From Faecalicatena orotica (GTDB lineage Bacteria > Bacillota > Clostridia > Lachnospirales > Lachnospiraceae): DNA of 64,000 nt. Below the pieces are notes generated by a model. It was not told the DNA's origin. It worked only from the letters and a program-made list of their open reading frames with translations, and made no database searches. A program made the position numbers and the translations under genes. Location: contig NZ_QGDL01000015.1 of the NCBI RefSeq assembly GCF_003149245.1, positions 1-64,000 on the forward strand, in the 5' to 3' direction. This document shows, one piece after another, positions 55,404 to 63,220 of this stretch (its first letter is position 1; every line of letters begins with the position of its first letter).

Positions 55404-56333
55404 ATGATAAAGATAGAAAATCTCGTAAAACGATATGGAAATCTGGTGGCGCTGGATCATTTGAATCTGGAAATAGAGGAAGGGGAAATTTTCGGGCTGC
55501 TTGGTCCGAACGGTTCGGGAAAAACGACGGCGATCAGCTGTATGCTGGCACTGCTGAAATATGACAAAGGAAAGGTCACGATTTTTGGTGAAGAGATGAA
55601 GCCTGACAGCTACAAGATCAAGCAGCAGATCGGAATCGTTCTTCAGAATGTGGCGGTTTTCGATGAGCTGACAGTCTATGAAAACATTGATTATTTTTGT
55701 GGGCTGTATGTGAAGGAGAAGGCGAAACGGAAAAAACTTGTAGAGGAAGCCGTCCAGTTTGTGGGACTGGAAGAATATATAAAGATGCGTCCGAAAAAGC
55801 TTTCAGGAGGCCTTTTAAGACGGCTGAACATTGCATGCGGAATCGCACACAGGCCGAGGCTGATTATTATGGATGAGCCGACAGTCGCGGTGGACCCGCA
55901 GAGCAGGAACCGGATTCTGGAAGGGATTAAGGAACTGAACAGGCAGGGCTCGACGATCATATACACATCCCATTATATGGAAGAGGTGGAACAAATTTGC
56001 ACAAGGATTGCGATCATGGACCACGGCAGGAGCATAGCATCGGGGACGAAGGAAGAGCTCAAGAGTATGATCAAAACAGGTGAGACTGTAACAATAGAAG
56101 CCGTTGCAATAGAAGAGGCACAGATCAGGGAAATCAGACAGCTGCCTCATGTGTTTGATGTCCGGTACGATGAACAGGTATTGACTGTGAGATGTACGGG
56201 CGCAAAACATAACCTGATCCGCATTCTGAATTATCTGCAGGAGAACGCAGTTTCTTTCGGGAGAGTTTTTTCAGAACTGCCGACTTTAAACGATGTTTTT
56301 CTGGAAATCACAGGAACAGAACTGAGAGATTAG
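55404..56333 (+). CDS. ABC transporter ATP-binding protein
   Basis: 309 aa. Walker A 'GPNGSGKTT', signature 'LSGGLLRRLNIACG' and Walker B 'LIIMDEPTVAVDP' are intact. ATG 55404 has AAGGAGGAAATG upstream; an in-frame ATG 55383 is less likely. It begins an operon with two ABC-2 permeases (gap 10 bp). Such sets next to NarL-type kinases typically export peptides or lipids in envelope stress. Confidence 0.9.
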   Translation: MIKIENLVKRYGNLVALDHLNLEIEEGEIFGLLGPNGSGKTTAISCMLALLKYDKGKVTIFGEEMKPDSYKIKQQIGIVLQNVAVFDELTVYENIDYFCGLYVKEKAKRKKLVEEAVQFVGLEEYIKMRPKKLSGGLLRRLNIACGIAHRPRLIIMDEPTVAVDPQSRNRILEGIKELNRQGSTIIYTSHYMEEVEQICTRIAIMDHGRSIASGTKEELKSMIKTGETVTIEAVAIEEAQIREIRQLPHVFDVRYDEQVLTVRCTGAKHNLIRILNYLQENAVSFGRVFSELPTLNDVFLEITGTELRD

Positions 56334-56343
56334 GAGGGAAGAT

Positions 56344-57474
56344 ATGCTGCATTTAATGAAATACGATGTGAAAGTAAAACTGCATAATTTTAATATGCTT
56401 TTCTGGCCGCTGGTTTTTCCTCTTGTTCTGGCAACGTTTTTTTACTTTGCCTTTGGGCGCATGGAAGAAGCAGATTTTGAAACAGTGCCAGTGGTTATTG
56501 TGGAAGAGGCAGACAGCGCAGAGGCGGATGCATTTACAGAGTTTCTGAAGAGCATCGAGGCGGACGATACAAAACTGATTACAGTAAAGAAAATGGATGA
56601 AAAAGAAGCACAAAAAGCATTGGAAGAAAAGAAAGCAGCCGGTATTTTTTACGCCGGTGATGAGCCGTCACTTACTGTCAGGGGAGTCGGTCTGGAGGAG
56701 AGTATTCTTCAGTCCCTGCTGGAAAGCTATGAGAATGGAAGGCAGACAATGGAAAATATTGCGGCAAGTCATCCAGAAGGCATCCAGAACGCTGTAAAAC
56801 AGATGGAGAATTACGAGGAATTAGTTTCTCAGGTATCTCTGGGCGGCAGGACGACAAATGGCAATGCACAGTTTTTCTATGCATTGATAGCGATGGCATG
56901 TATGTATGGCTGTTTTATCGGTTTTGGATCTGCACTGACCCTGCAGGCAAACCTGACCGCTCTGGCGGCAAGAAGATGTGTAACACCGACCCATAAGCTG
57001 AAACTGATTCTCTCAGAGATGCTGACTTCTTTTGGGATTCACTTCATTAATGTAATAATACTGCTATTGTACCTGAAGTTTGTACTGAAACTGGAATTTG
57101 ACGGGCAGATGCCGCAGATGCTGCTTGTGTCTTTTGTCGGCTGCATGATCGGGGTATCAATGGGAATCTTTATCAGCAGTTCCAGTAAACGGGGAGAAGG
57201 AATCAAGATTGCCATATTGCTGGGGATTTCTATGGTATGCAGTTTCCTGGCAGGGCTGATGAATTCAGGGATGAAGGATGTAGTAGAAAGAAACTGCCCG
57301 ATCATAAACCGGATCAACCCGGCCGCACTGATATCAGATGCCTTTTACTGCATTAATGTCTATGATGACCCGCTTCGGTTCAGACGCAGCCTGATGACAC
57401 TGGTCATAATGTCTGCGGTACTGACAATTGGCTCATTCTTAGTGATCAGGAGGGAACGTTATGACAATATTTAA
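56344..57474 (+). CDS. ABC-2 type permease, subunit 1
   Basis: 376 aa. One N-terminal span (about 18-35), a large extracytoplasmic domain rich in Glu (residues 40-170), then five spans from about 178 to 370. Motif 'FGSALTLQANLTALAARRCV' is ABC-2 exporter-like. Gap of 10 bp to the ATPase gene; overlaps the next permease by 14 bp. GGAGGGAAG precedes its start. Confidence 0.85.
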   Translation: MLHLMKYDVKVKLHNFNMLFWPLVFPLVLATFFYFAFGRMEEADFETVPVVIVEEADSAEADAFTEFLKSIEADDTKLITVKKMDEKEAQKALEEKKAAGIFYAGDEPSLTVRGVGLEESILQSLLESYENGRQTMENIAASHPEGIQNAVKQMENYEELVSQVSLGGRTTNGNAQFFYALIAMACMYGCFIGFGSALTLQANLTALAARRCVTPTHKLKLILSEMLTSFGIHFINVIILLLYLKFVLKLEFDGQMPQMLLVSFVGCMIGVSMGIFISSSSKRGEGIKIAILLGISMVCSFLAGLMNSGMKDVVERNCPIINRINPAALISDAFYCINVYDDPLRFRRSLMTLVIMSAVLTIGSFLVIRRERYDNI

Positions 57475-58612
57475 AGGATATATGAAAATCACAAAACAAA
57501 ATGCAGCCATCATCATTCTCTATCTGGTGGTTTTCTTCGGAATCACTCTAATGATACAAAGTTCTGTCAAATCAACGATGAATGACAGCTATACAGCACA
57601 TAGCGTAAAGCTAGCATTTGTGGATGAAGATGGCGGAGAAATGGCAAAAGGGCTTATGCAGTATCTTGAAAAGTACCATCAGGTAACATTGACAGAGAAC
57701 AATAAAGAAGAATTACAGGAAAACATGTTCTATTCGAACATCGAATATATTGTAAAGATTCCTGCCGGATTCGAGGAAAAATGTCTGGACGGCGATGAAA
57801 AACTGTCTGTGACCAAAATTCCGGGTTCATACACAAGCTTCTATGTAGACCAGCAGATCAACAGCTTTCTGAATAACATGAAAACATACAACGCAGCAGG
57901 GTATACAGTTGGAGAGGCAGTCAAAGCAGTAAATGAGGCAAAGGAACCATCAGTAACAATGCTGGCCAGTAACGGAAACGCAGGAGAGGCACCGGTATAC
58001 AGTTACTATTTTCAATACATCCCTTATCTCCTGCTGAGCATACTCTGCTATGTCCTTGGAAACATCCTGTCCGTTTTCCATAAGCCAGACATCCAGAAAA
58101 GAATGCAGGCAAGTGCGGTTTCCGCACGCAGACAAAATATGGAGGCACTATTGGCGGCATCTGTATTCGGCCTGGTATTGTGGGGAATCAGCATGGCCGG
58201 GAATCTAATCCTGTATGGAAAAGAATTCCTGCAAAGCAAAAACGTTCCATACTACATCATAAACTCCCTAATCATGCTGGTGGTGGCATTATCACTCGCA
58301 TACATGGTCGGAATGATTACAAATAACACGAATGCACTGAACGGAATCGTTAATATACTCTCCCTTGGGATGGGCTTCCTCTGCGGCGTCTTCGTCCCAT
58401 TGGAATTACTGGGGAAAGGCGTAAAAACAGTTGCACAGTTCCTGCCGGTCTACTGGTACGTAAAAGGCAACGACCTGCTGGCCGAATACGGAAGCATCAC
58501 CGGAAATGTAAGGACAGAAATACTGCAGGCATTCGGAATACAACTCGTATTCGCAGCGGCAATCTTATGCATCGCAATGGTAATATCAAAAAGAAAGAGA
58601 TTAGGGACGTAA
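57461..58612 (+). CDS. ABC-2 type permease, subunit 2
   Basis: 383 aa with the same plan: one span (16-33), an external domain with 'FVDEDGGEMAKGLMQYLEKY', then five spans from about 190 to 375. It overlaps the previous gene by 14 bp with GGAGGGAAC as ribosome site. The last three residues (L-G-T) and the stop are contributed by the repeat element at 58604-58680, so the native end may have been replaced. Confidence 0.85.
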   Translation: MTIFKGYMKITKQNAAIIILYLVVFFGITLMIQSSVKSTMNDSYTAHSVKLAFVDEDGGEMAKGLMQYLEKYHQVTLTENNKEELQENMFYSNIEYIVKIPAGFEEKCLDGDEKLSVTKIPGSYTSFYVDQQINSFLNNMKTYNAAGYTVGEAVKAVNEAKEPSVTMLASNGNAGEAPVYSYYFQYIPYLLLSILCYVLGNILSVFHKPDIQKRMQASAVSARRQNMEALLAASVFGLVLWGISMAGNLILYGKEFLQSKNVPYYIINSLIMLVVALSLAYMVGMITNNTNALNGIVNILSLGMGFLCGVFVPLELLGKGVKTVAQFLPVYWYVKGNDLLAEYGSITGNVRTEILQAFGIQLVFAAAILCIAMVISKRKRLGT

Positions 58613-58680
58613 TATAGTTCAGGTTTACTACGTCCCAAATTAAGGTTTGTGGTGTACCAATTTGAAGTTTGCCCTGTACC
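58604..58680 (+). repeat. Hairpin plus 22-bp iterated repeat, copy E3
   Basis: GGGACGTA (58604-58611) pairs with TACGTCCC (58629-58636), then GTGGTGTACC at 58649 and a decayed copy, GCCCTGTACC, at 58671, again 22 bp later. Same layout as E1 at 27501. Confidence 0.8.
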
Positions 58681-58712
58681 TTTTTGGAATTTTATGCTAA
58701 TATTTTTATACT

Positions 58713-58748
58713 AAGATGTTCTTTGCGTCAGCGGAGGGCATCTTTTCT
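58713..58748 (+). terminator. Intrinsic terminator
   Basis: AAGATG..CTTTGC pairs with GCGGAG..CATCTT, followed by TTCT. It ends the ABC operon. Confidence 0.6.
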
Positions 58749-58825
58749 AAGGTTAGGCCGGTGTGTGGATAGATGTTTTCCAGACAGGTGAAAAATATAA
58801 AGTATAAGAGAGGGCGGCGAAGAAG

Positions 58826-60220
58826 ATGAGTGTGGAGAAAGGCAGGTTACATATAGAGAATCAGCTGGGGATTGACTGGGGTAAGTTTTATAAAAGTGTG
58901 TTTGCCCTTGTGATTCCGATGGCGCTGCAGAATCTGATAAATGTGGGGGTTACTGCGGCGGATGTTATTATGCTGGGCAAGGTGGGGGAAAAGGCCCTTT
59001 CAGGGGCGTCTCTGGCCGGGCAGGTGCAGTACATCATGGTTCTTTTTCTGTTTGGCCTGACGTCCGGAGCAACGGTGCTGACGGCACAGTACTGGGGGAA
59101 GGGCGATAAGAAGACGATTGAGAAGATACTGGCTCTTGGAATGAAGGCGGCGGTGGTGGTTACTGCGGTGTTTATGATTGCGGCCCTTGTGATTCCGGGG
59201 ATACTGATGAAGATATTTACGAATGATCCGGAGGTGACAGCACAGGGGATACAATACCTGCGGATTGTAGCATTTTCATATGTGATAATGGGGATTACCC
59301 AGGTTTACCTTTATGTGATGCGCAGTGTGGAGCGGGTGGTTGTGGCAACTGTCGTCTACCTCATTTCGCTTATCGTGAATGTGGTCCTGAATGCCATTTT
59401 TATTTTTGGCCTTCTGGGCTGTCCGGCGATGGGAATTCAGGGTGCGGCGCTTGGAACGCTGATTGCAAGGATTACGGAGCTGGTACTCGTATTTGGATAT
59501 GCCAGGTTCTTTAATAAGGACATAAAATTCCGGATAAACTATTTTTTAAGGACAGATAAAATACTTGTGCAGGATTTCCTGCGTTATGCACTGCCTGTTG
59601 TTATGAATGAGGTGATGTGGGGGCTTGGCACGGCTGCGAACACGGCTATTTTAGGACATATGGGAAGCGCGGCCGTGGCTGCAAATTCTGTCGCGCAGGT
59701 GGCCAGACAGCTGGCAACTGTTGTGGCATTTGGCCTGTCGAGCGCCACTGCGATTTATTTAGGTAAAACAATAGGGGAGAAAAAATTTGAACATGCAAAG
59801 GCATATGCCAACAGGTTTCTTTGGCTGAGCGTCATTATGGGGGCATTAGGCGGGGGGCTGATTCTGGCGGCATCACCGGTCGCAGCGGCGGCGCTGTCAC
59901 TGTCTGTGGAGGCTAAGGGCTATCTGAAATTCATGTTCTTTATTATGTCTTATTTCGTAGTTGCCCAATCATTCAACACAACGATGGTAGTAGGAACATT
60001 CCGTTCAGGCGGGGACACGAGGTTCGGCCTGATTATGGATGTTTCTACCATGTGGGGAGGTTCTATCCTGTTTGGATGGCTGGCCGCATTTGTGTTTAAA
60101 TGCAGCGTCCCGGTTGTATACATGATATTGATGTGCGACGAGCTGATTAAAGTACCGATCACATGGATACGCTACAAAAGCTTCAAGTGGCTGAAAGACG
60201 TCACCCGGGATGAATTGTAG
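58826..60220 (+). CDS. MATE-family efflux transporter
   Basis: 464 aa with about 12 spans in two similar halves (1-230, 240-464). 'VIPMALQNLINVGVTAADVI' and 'GQVQYIMVLFLFGLTSGATV' are typical MATE (DinF/NorM-like) segments. It exports cationic drugs or metabolites using Na+ or H+ gradients; substrate unknown. GAGAGGGCGGCGAAGAAG lies upstream. It is a single gene after a terminator. Confidence 0.88.
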   Translation: MSVEKGRLHIENQLGIDWGKFYKSVFALVIPMALQNLINVGVTAADVIMLGKVGEKALSGASLAGQVQYIMVLFLFGLTSGATVLTAQYWGKGDKKTIEKILALGMKAAVVVTAVFMIAALVIPGILMKIFTNDPEVTAQGIQYLRIVAFSYVIMGITQVYLYVMRSVERVVVATVVYLISLIVNVVLNAIFIFGLLGCPAMGIQGAALGTLIARITELVLVFGYARFFNKDIKFRINYFLRTDKILVQDFLRYALPVVMNEVMWGLGTAANTAILGHMGSAAVAANSVAQVARQLATVVAFGLSSATAIYLGKTIGEKKFEHAKAYANRFLWLSVIMGALGGGLILAASPVAAAALSLSVEAKGYLKFMFFIMSYFVVAQSFNTTMVVGTFRSGGDTRFGLIMDVSTMWGGSILFGWLAAFVFKCSVPVVYMILMCDELIKVPITWIRYKSFKWLKDVTRDEL

Positions 60221-60306
60221 AAACGAAGGACGGATGGGAAAGTTTACTTTAAAGCATCTCTATGTTATGATAAATATTGTATCAAATTAAAAAGAGGTGA
60301 GCGTTT

Positions 60307-60354
60307 GTGAAGCTTTGCATTGCATTAGCTGGAATGGTTGAAATAAGTGGTTAA
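60307..60354 (+). CDS. Possible 15-aa leader peptide before the acetyltransferase
   Basis: GTG at 60307 with AGAGGTG 7 nt upstream opens a 15-codon frame (MKLCIALAGMVEISG) ending at 60354, just before the ribosome site of the Vat-like gene. CTGGAAT (60329-60335) inside it can pair with ATTCCAG (60382-60388) in the start of the next gene. Short leaders of this type attenuate some antibiotic-resistance genes; this case is inference only. Confidence 0.3.
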   Translation: MKLCIALAGMVEISG

Positions 60355-60375
60355 CAATTAAGAGGAGGACTTAAA

Positions 60376-61005
60376 ATGGCTATTCCAGAGAAACAAATAT
60401 ATCCCAGAACGGGAGACAATCAGACAGTTTATTTAAAGAACGTAATCAGCGATCCAAACATTATGGTCGGCGATTATACGATGTATAATGATTTTGTCAA
60501 TGACCCGGTATTGTTTGAAAAAAGTAATGTGCTGTATCATTATCCGGTCAACCATGACCATCTTGTGATCGGCAGGTTCTGTTCTATTGCCTGCGGAGCA
60601 AAGTTCCTGTTTAACAGTGCAAATCACAGGATGTCATCCCTGTCTACGTATCCGTTTCCACTTTTCTTTGAGGAGTGGGGGCTTGACATGAAAAATGTTG
60701 CAGATTCCTGGGACAACAAGGGTGATATCGTCATAGGAAATGATGTGTGGATCGGCTATGAGGCAGTTATTCTGGCCGGGGTTACCATCGGTGACGGTGC
60801 AGTCATAGGCAGCCGTGCGCTTGTGACAAAAGACGTTGCACCATATACAATCGTCGGCGGAATACCGGCAAATCCTATCAGAAAACGGTTTTCAGAAGGT
60901 ACGATTAAGACCCTTCTGGAGCTGAAATGGTGGGACTGGCCGAAAGAGCGCATTACACAAAACATTACAGCGATACAGTCCGGTGCCATAGAAAAACTGG
61001 TATAG
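60376..61005 (+). CDS. Vat/CatB-type xenobiotic O-acetyltransferase
   Basis: 209 aa. Left-handed beta-helix acetyltransferase: 'VGDYTMYND', 'LVIGRFCSIACGAKFLFNSA', catalytic His84 in 'NHRM', 'IGNDVWIGYEAVILAGVTIG' and 'VTKDVAPYTIVGGIPANPIR'. This is the CatB/Vat group that acetylates chloramphenicol or streptogramin A; many chromosomal members have other substrates, so resistance is not established. GAGGAGGAC precedes the start. Confidence 0.85.
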   Translation: MAIPEKQIYPRTGDNQTVYLKNVISDPNIMVGDYTMYNDFVNDPVLFEKSNVLYHYPVNHDHLVIGRFCSIACGAKFLFNSANHRMSSLSTYPFPLFFEEWGLDMKNVADSWDNKGDIVIGNDVWIGYEAVILAGVTIGDGAVIGSRALVTKDVAPYTIVGGIPANPIRKRFSEGTIKTLLELKWWDWPKERITQNITAIQSGAIEKLV

Positions 61006-61042
61006 GGGTATGCATCATTCCGAGGGTTTTTAGTAAATTGCA

Positions 61043-61147
61043 TTTATGGTATAATGCTCGCACTTAGCGTGGTTTTATCACGCTTAGTAAGACATATACC
61101 TAAATACTTAACGAGGTATTTCACGAGTTTAGTATTTATGGTATAAT
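61043..61147 (+). repeat. 92-bp promoter-bearing repeat, inverted copy
   Basis: TATAAT occurs at 61050-61055 and 61142-61147, 92 bp apart, each in TATGGTATAAT. The unit between is the reverse complement of the arrays at 2984 and 55117. It points at the Mrp gene (61231), consistent with its orientation to the other two target genes. Confidence 0.85.
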
Positions 61148-61148
61148 A

Positions 61149-61188
61149 CAAAAAGCGGGCCTTGCCGTTACAGGCAGGCTTGCTTTTT
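61149..61188 (+). other. Terminator-like hairpin at the predicted transcript start
   Basis: AAAAAGCGGGCCTTGCC pairs with GGCAGGCTTGCTTTTT with one bulge and a 6-nt loop, starting a few bases after the repeat's TATAAT. It lies between that promoter and the Mrp gene and could terminate or stabilise the transcript. Confidence 0.5.
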
Positions 61189-61230
61189 GAAACAGTACGA
61201 TACTATTATAGAAAGAGAAGGTAGAGCAAT

Positions 61231-62058
61231 ATGGCAGATGAATACAGCAATGGCTGCAGCGAAGAGTCCTGTGCAGGCTGCGCACATGCAGGATCATGTG
61301 AGAGCAAAAAGGAGGATTTCAGAGTTCCGGCAAATAAATATTCACAGATTAAAAAGGTAATCGGCGTTATCAGTGGAAAGGGAGGCGTAGGCAAATCACT
61401 CGTGACTGCATCTCTGGCCAGAATGATGCGTGAGAAAGGATACACCGTCGGCATTCTGGATGCAGACATTACAGGACCGTCCATTCCAAAGATGTATGGT
61501 GTGCATGAGACGGCGAAGGGCAGTGATGAGGGGATGTTCCCTTGTATCGCAAAGGATGAGACCAGAATCATGTCCGTCAACCTTCTGCTGGAGGATGAGG
61601 ATACCCCGGTTATCTGGAGGGGGCCTGTTATTGCAGGAGTCGTAACACAGTTCTGGACTGACGTTATGTGGGGAGACATTGATTATCTGTTCGTGGACAT
61701 GCCTCCGGGAACCGGAGATGTGCCGTTAACCGTATTCCAGTCACTGCCGGTAGACGGGGTTGTCATTGTAACATCTCCTCAGGACCTTGTACAGATGATC
61801 GTGAAGAAAGCATACAACATGGCAAAACAGATGAATATCCCTGTGCTTGGCGTGGTGGAAAACTACAGTTATGTAAAATGTCCTGACTGCGGGAAAGAGA
61901 TCAAAGTATTCGGCGAGAGCCACATAGACGAGATTGCGGCGGAACTGAACATGCCTGTACTCGGTAAGATGCCGATCGATATGAAGATTGCAGAAGCGGT
62001 TGATGCAGAAAAATTCTATGAGGCCGAGAATCCATATCTGCAGGATATTAAACTATAA
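61231..62058 (+). CDS. Mrp/NBP35-family P-loop ATPase
   Basis: 275 aa. N-terminal cysteines (Cys9, 14, 17, 23), deviant Walker A 'GKGGVGKS' (50-57), 'VDMPPGTGDVPLT' and a CxxC pair (Cys217, Cys220 in 'KCPDCGKE') that holds a bridging iron-sulfur cluster. It carries iron-sulfur clusters to apoproteins. AGAAGGTAGAG is upstream. The promoter is apparently the repeat copy at 61043-61147. Confidence 0.9.
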   Translation: MADEYSNGCSEESCAGCAHAGSCESKKEDFRVPANKYSQIKKVIGVISGKGGVGKSLVTASLARMMREKGYTVGILDADITGPSIPKMYGVHETAKGSDEGMFPCIAKDETRIMSVNLLLEDEDTPVIWRGPVIAGVVTQFWTDVMWGDIDYLFVDMPPGTGDVPLTVFQSLPVDGVVIVTSPQDLVQMIVKKAYNMAKQMNIPVLGVVENYSYVKCPDCGKEIKVFGESHIDEIAAELNMPVLGKMPIDMKIAEAVDAEKFYEAENPYLQDIKL

Positions 62059-62091
62059 AAATGGCAGGACAGCCGAACAAAGCATATAATG

Positions 62092-62144
62092 AAACCCTTC
62101 AGTCCGGGCAGGAAAAATATATCCTGCTCCAGTCTGAAGGGTTT
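62092..62144. terminator. Bidirectional terminator
   Basis: AAACCCTTCAG pairs with CTGAAGGGTTT, and GCAGGA with TCCTGC inside. It lies between the convergent Mrp and S1-domain genes. Confidence 0.7.
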
Positions 62145-62187
62145 GTTCATTTCATAGCTTTTTCCGGAAACTTTCAAAAAGGAAATC

Positions 62188-62883
62188 CTAAAGCTTAATG
62201 TTCTTAAAGAGGTCACCAAGGTTTGTCCCGATGTTCTCGCTCTTAGGAATCTCTACTTTTTCAACAACTTCTTCTGCAGATTCCTCGAGTGCTTTCATAC
62301 TCAGGCTGATCTTGCCGTCCTTAATCCCGATCACTTTTACCTTTACAGTGTCGCCGGTTTTCAGAACTTCACCCGGAGTCTTGATGCGCTTCTGGGAGAT
62401 CTGGGAGATATGCACGAGGCCGGACAGTCCGTTCTCGAGTTTAATAAATGCCCCATAATTCTGCAGAGTCTCAACAGTTCCTTCCATAACAGTACCGATC
62501 TTAATGCTTGCGATCTGGTCTTCACGTGCTTTTTTCTCTTTTTCCCTTAAAATCTCGCGGGCGGATAAAACGAGACGGTTATTTGCCTGATCAACATCAA
62601 TGACGCGTACTTCGATGTCCTTCAATAAATAGGTTTCCAAATCCTCAATATATGAAAGAGAAAGCTTGGATGCAGGGATGAATCCGCGTAAGCCCTCGAC
62701 CATTGCGATAGCGCCGCCATTTACGATCCCTTCTACTTTAACAGGCAGGACTGTCTTGTTCTCCATGTAGTCAAGAACTCTGTTCCAGGGATTTGCATCA
62801 TCAAAATGTCCCTCGTAATCAGCCATTGTCTCAACAGGTTCTTCATTTGTCTGTACTTCTTCTGTTTTCAATTCTTCGCTCAT
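62188..62883 (-). CDS. S1 RNA-binding domain protein (ribosomal S1-like)
   Basis: 231 aa. Two S1 domains, about 46-112 ('VKVEGIVNGGAIAMVEGLRG') and 130-205 ('GTVMEGTVETLQNYGAFIKL'), with acidic ends. Full bacterial S1 has four to six such domains; short forms of this kind are common in Clostridia and aid mRNA binding. Start at 62883 has GAGGTG 7 nt upstream; ATG 62886 is an alternative. Confidence 0.88.
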   Translation of the reverse strand: MSEELKTEEVQTNEEPVETMADYEGHFDDANPWNRVLDYMENKTVLPVKVEGIVNGGAIAMVEGLRGFIPASKLSLSYIEDLETYLLKDIEVRVIDVDQANNRLVLSAREILREKEKKAREDQIASIKIGTVMEGTVETLQNYGAFIKLENGLSGLVHISQISQKRIKTPGEVLKTGDTVKVKVIGIKDGKISLSMKALEESAEEVVEKVEIPKSENIGTNLGDLFKNIKL

Positions 62884-62886
62884 CAT

Positions 62887-63220
62887 TGCACCTCAACTTA
62901 TCTTTAAAATTCGTGTAAATCACACTTGCACCGCGGCCCATTACTGAAAACCCGTGTGTCTGTGTGAAAAATAGTACAGACTTAGTATAGCATATGTTTT
63001 ACCAAAAAAACAACCAATCTTGAAAATTGGGTTGACGAATTCCTGAAAAAATGGCAAGCTACTATTAATGAATTGAAAAACCAAAGACCCTGCGGCGGGC
63101 TGCAGGGCATTAAATTTGCAGTGCGGCGGGGCCCGGGCAGAGGTTTTCTCCCACGGTGACAAAAAGGGATGGGATACCTGATCCCGTCCTGCCGCCTGCG
63201 GGAATAGAGGGTGAAATGAT
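62887..63220. other. Intergenic leader region
   Basis: Contains a weak minus-strand promoter for the S1 gene (TATACT at 62984-62989) and folded GC-rich stretches before the pyrophosphatase gene: CCCTGCGG..CTGCAGGG near 63088-63107 and GGGAT..ATCCC near 63166-63185. No gene or known riboswitch was recognised. Confidence 0.4.

Noticed and set aside
60376-61005. Confirmed streptogramin resistance gene
   Set aside because: Family match only; many chromosomal relatives have other substrates.
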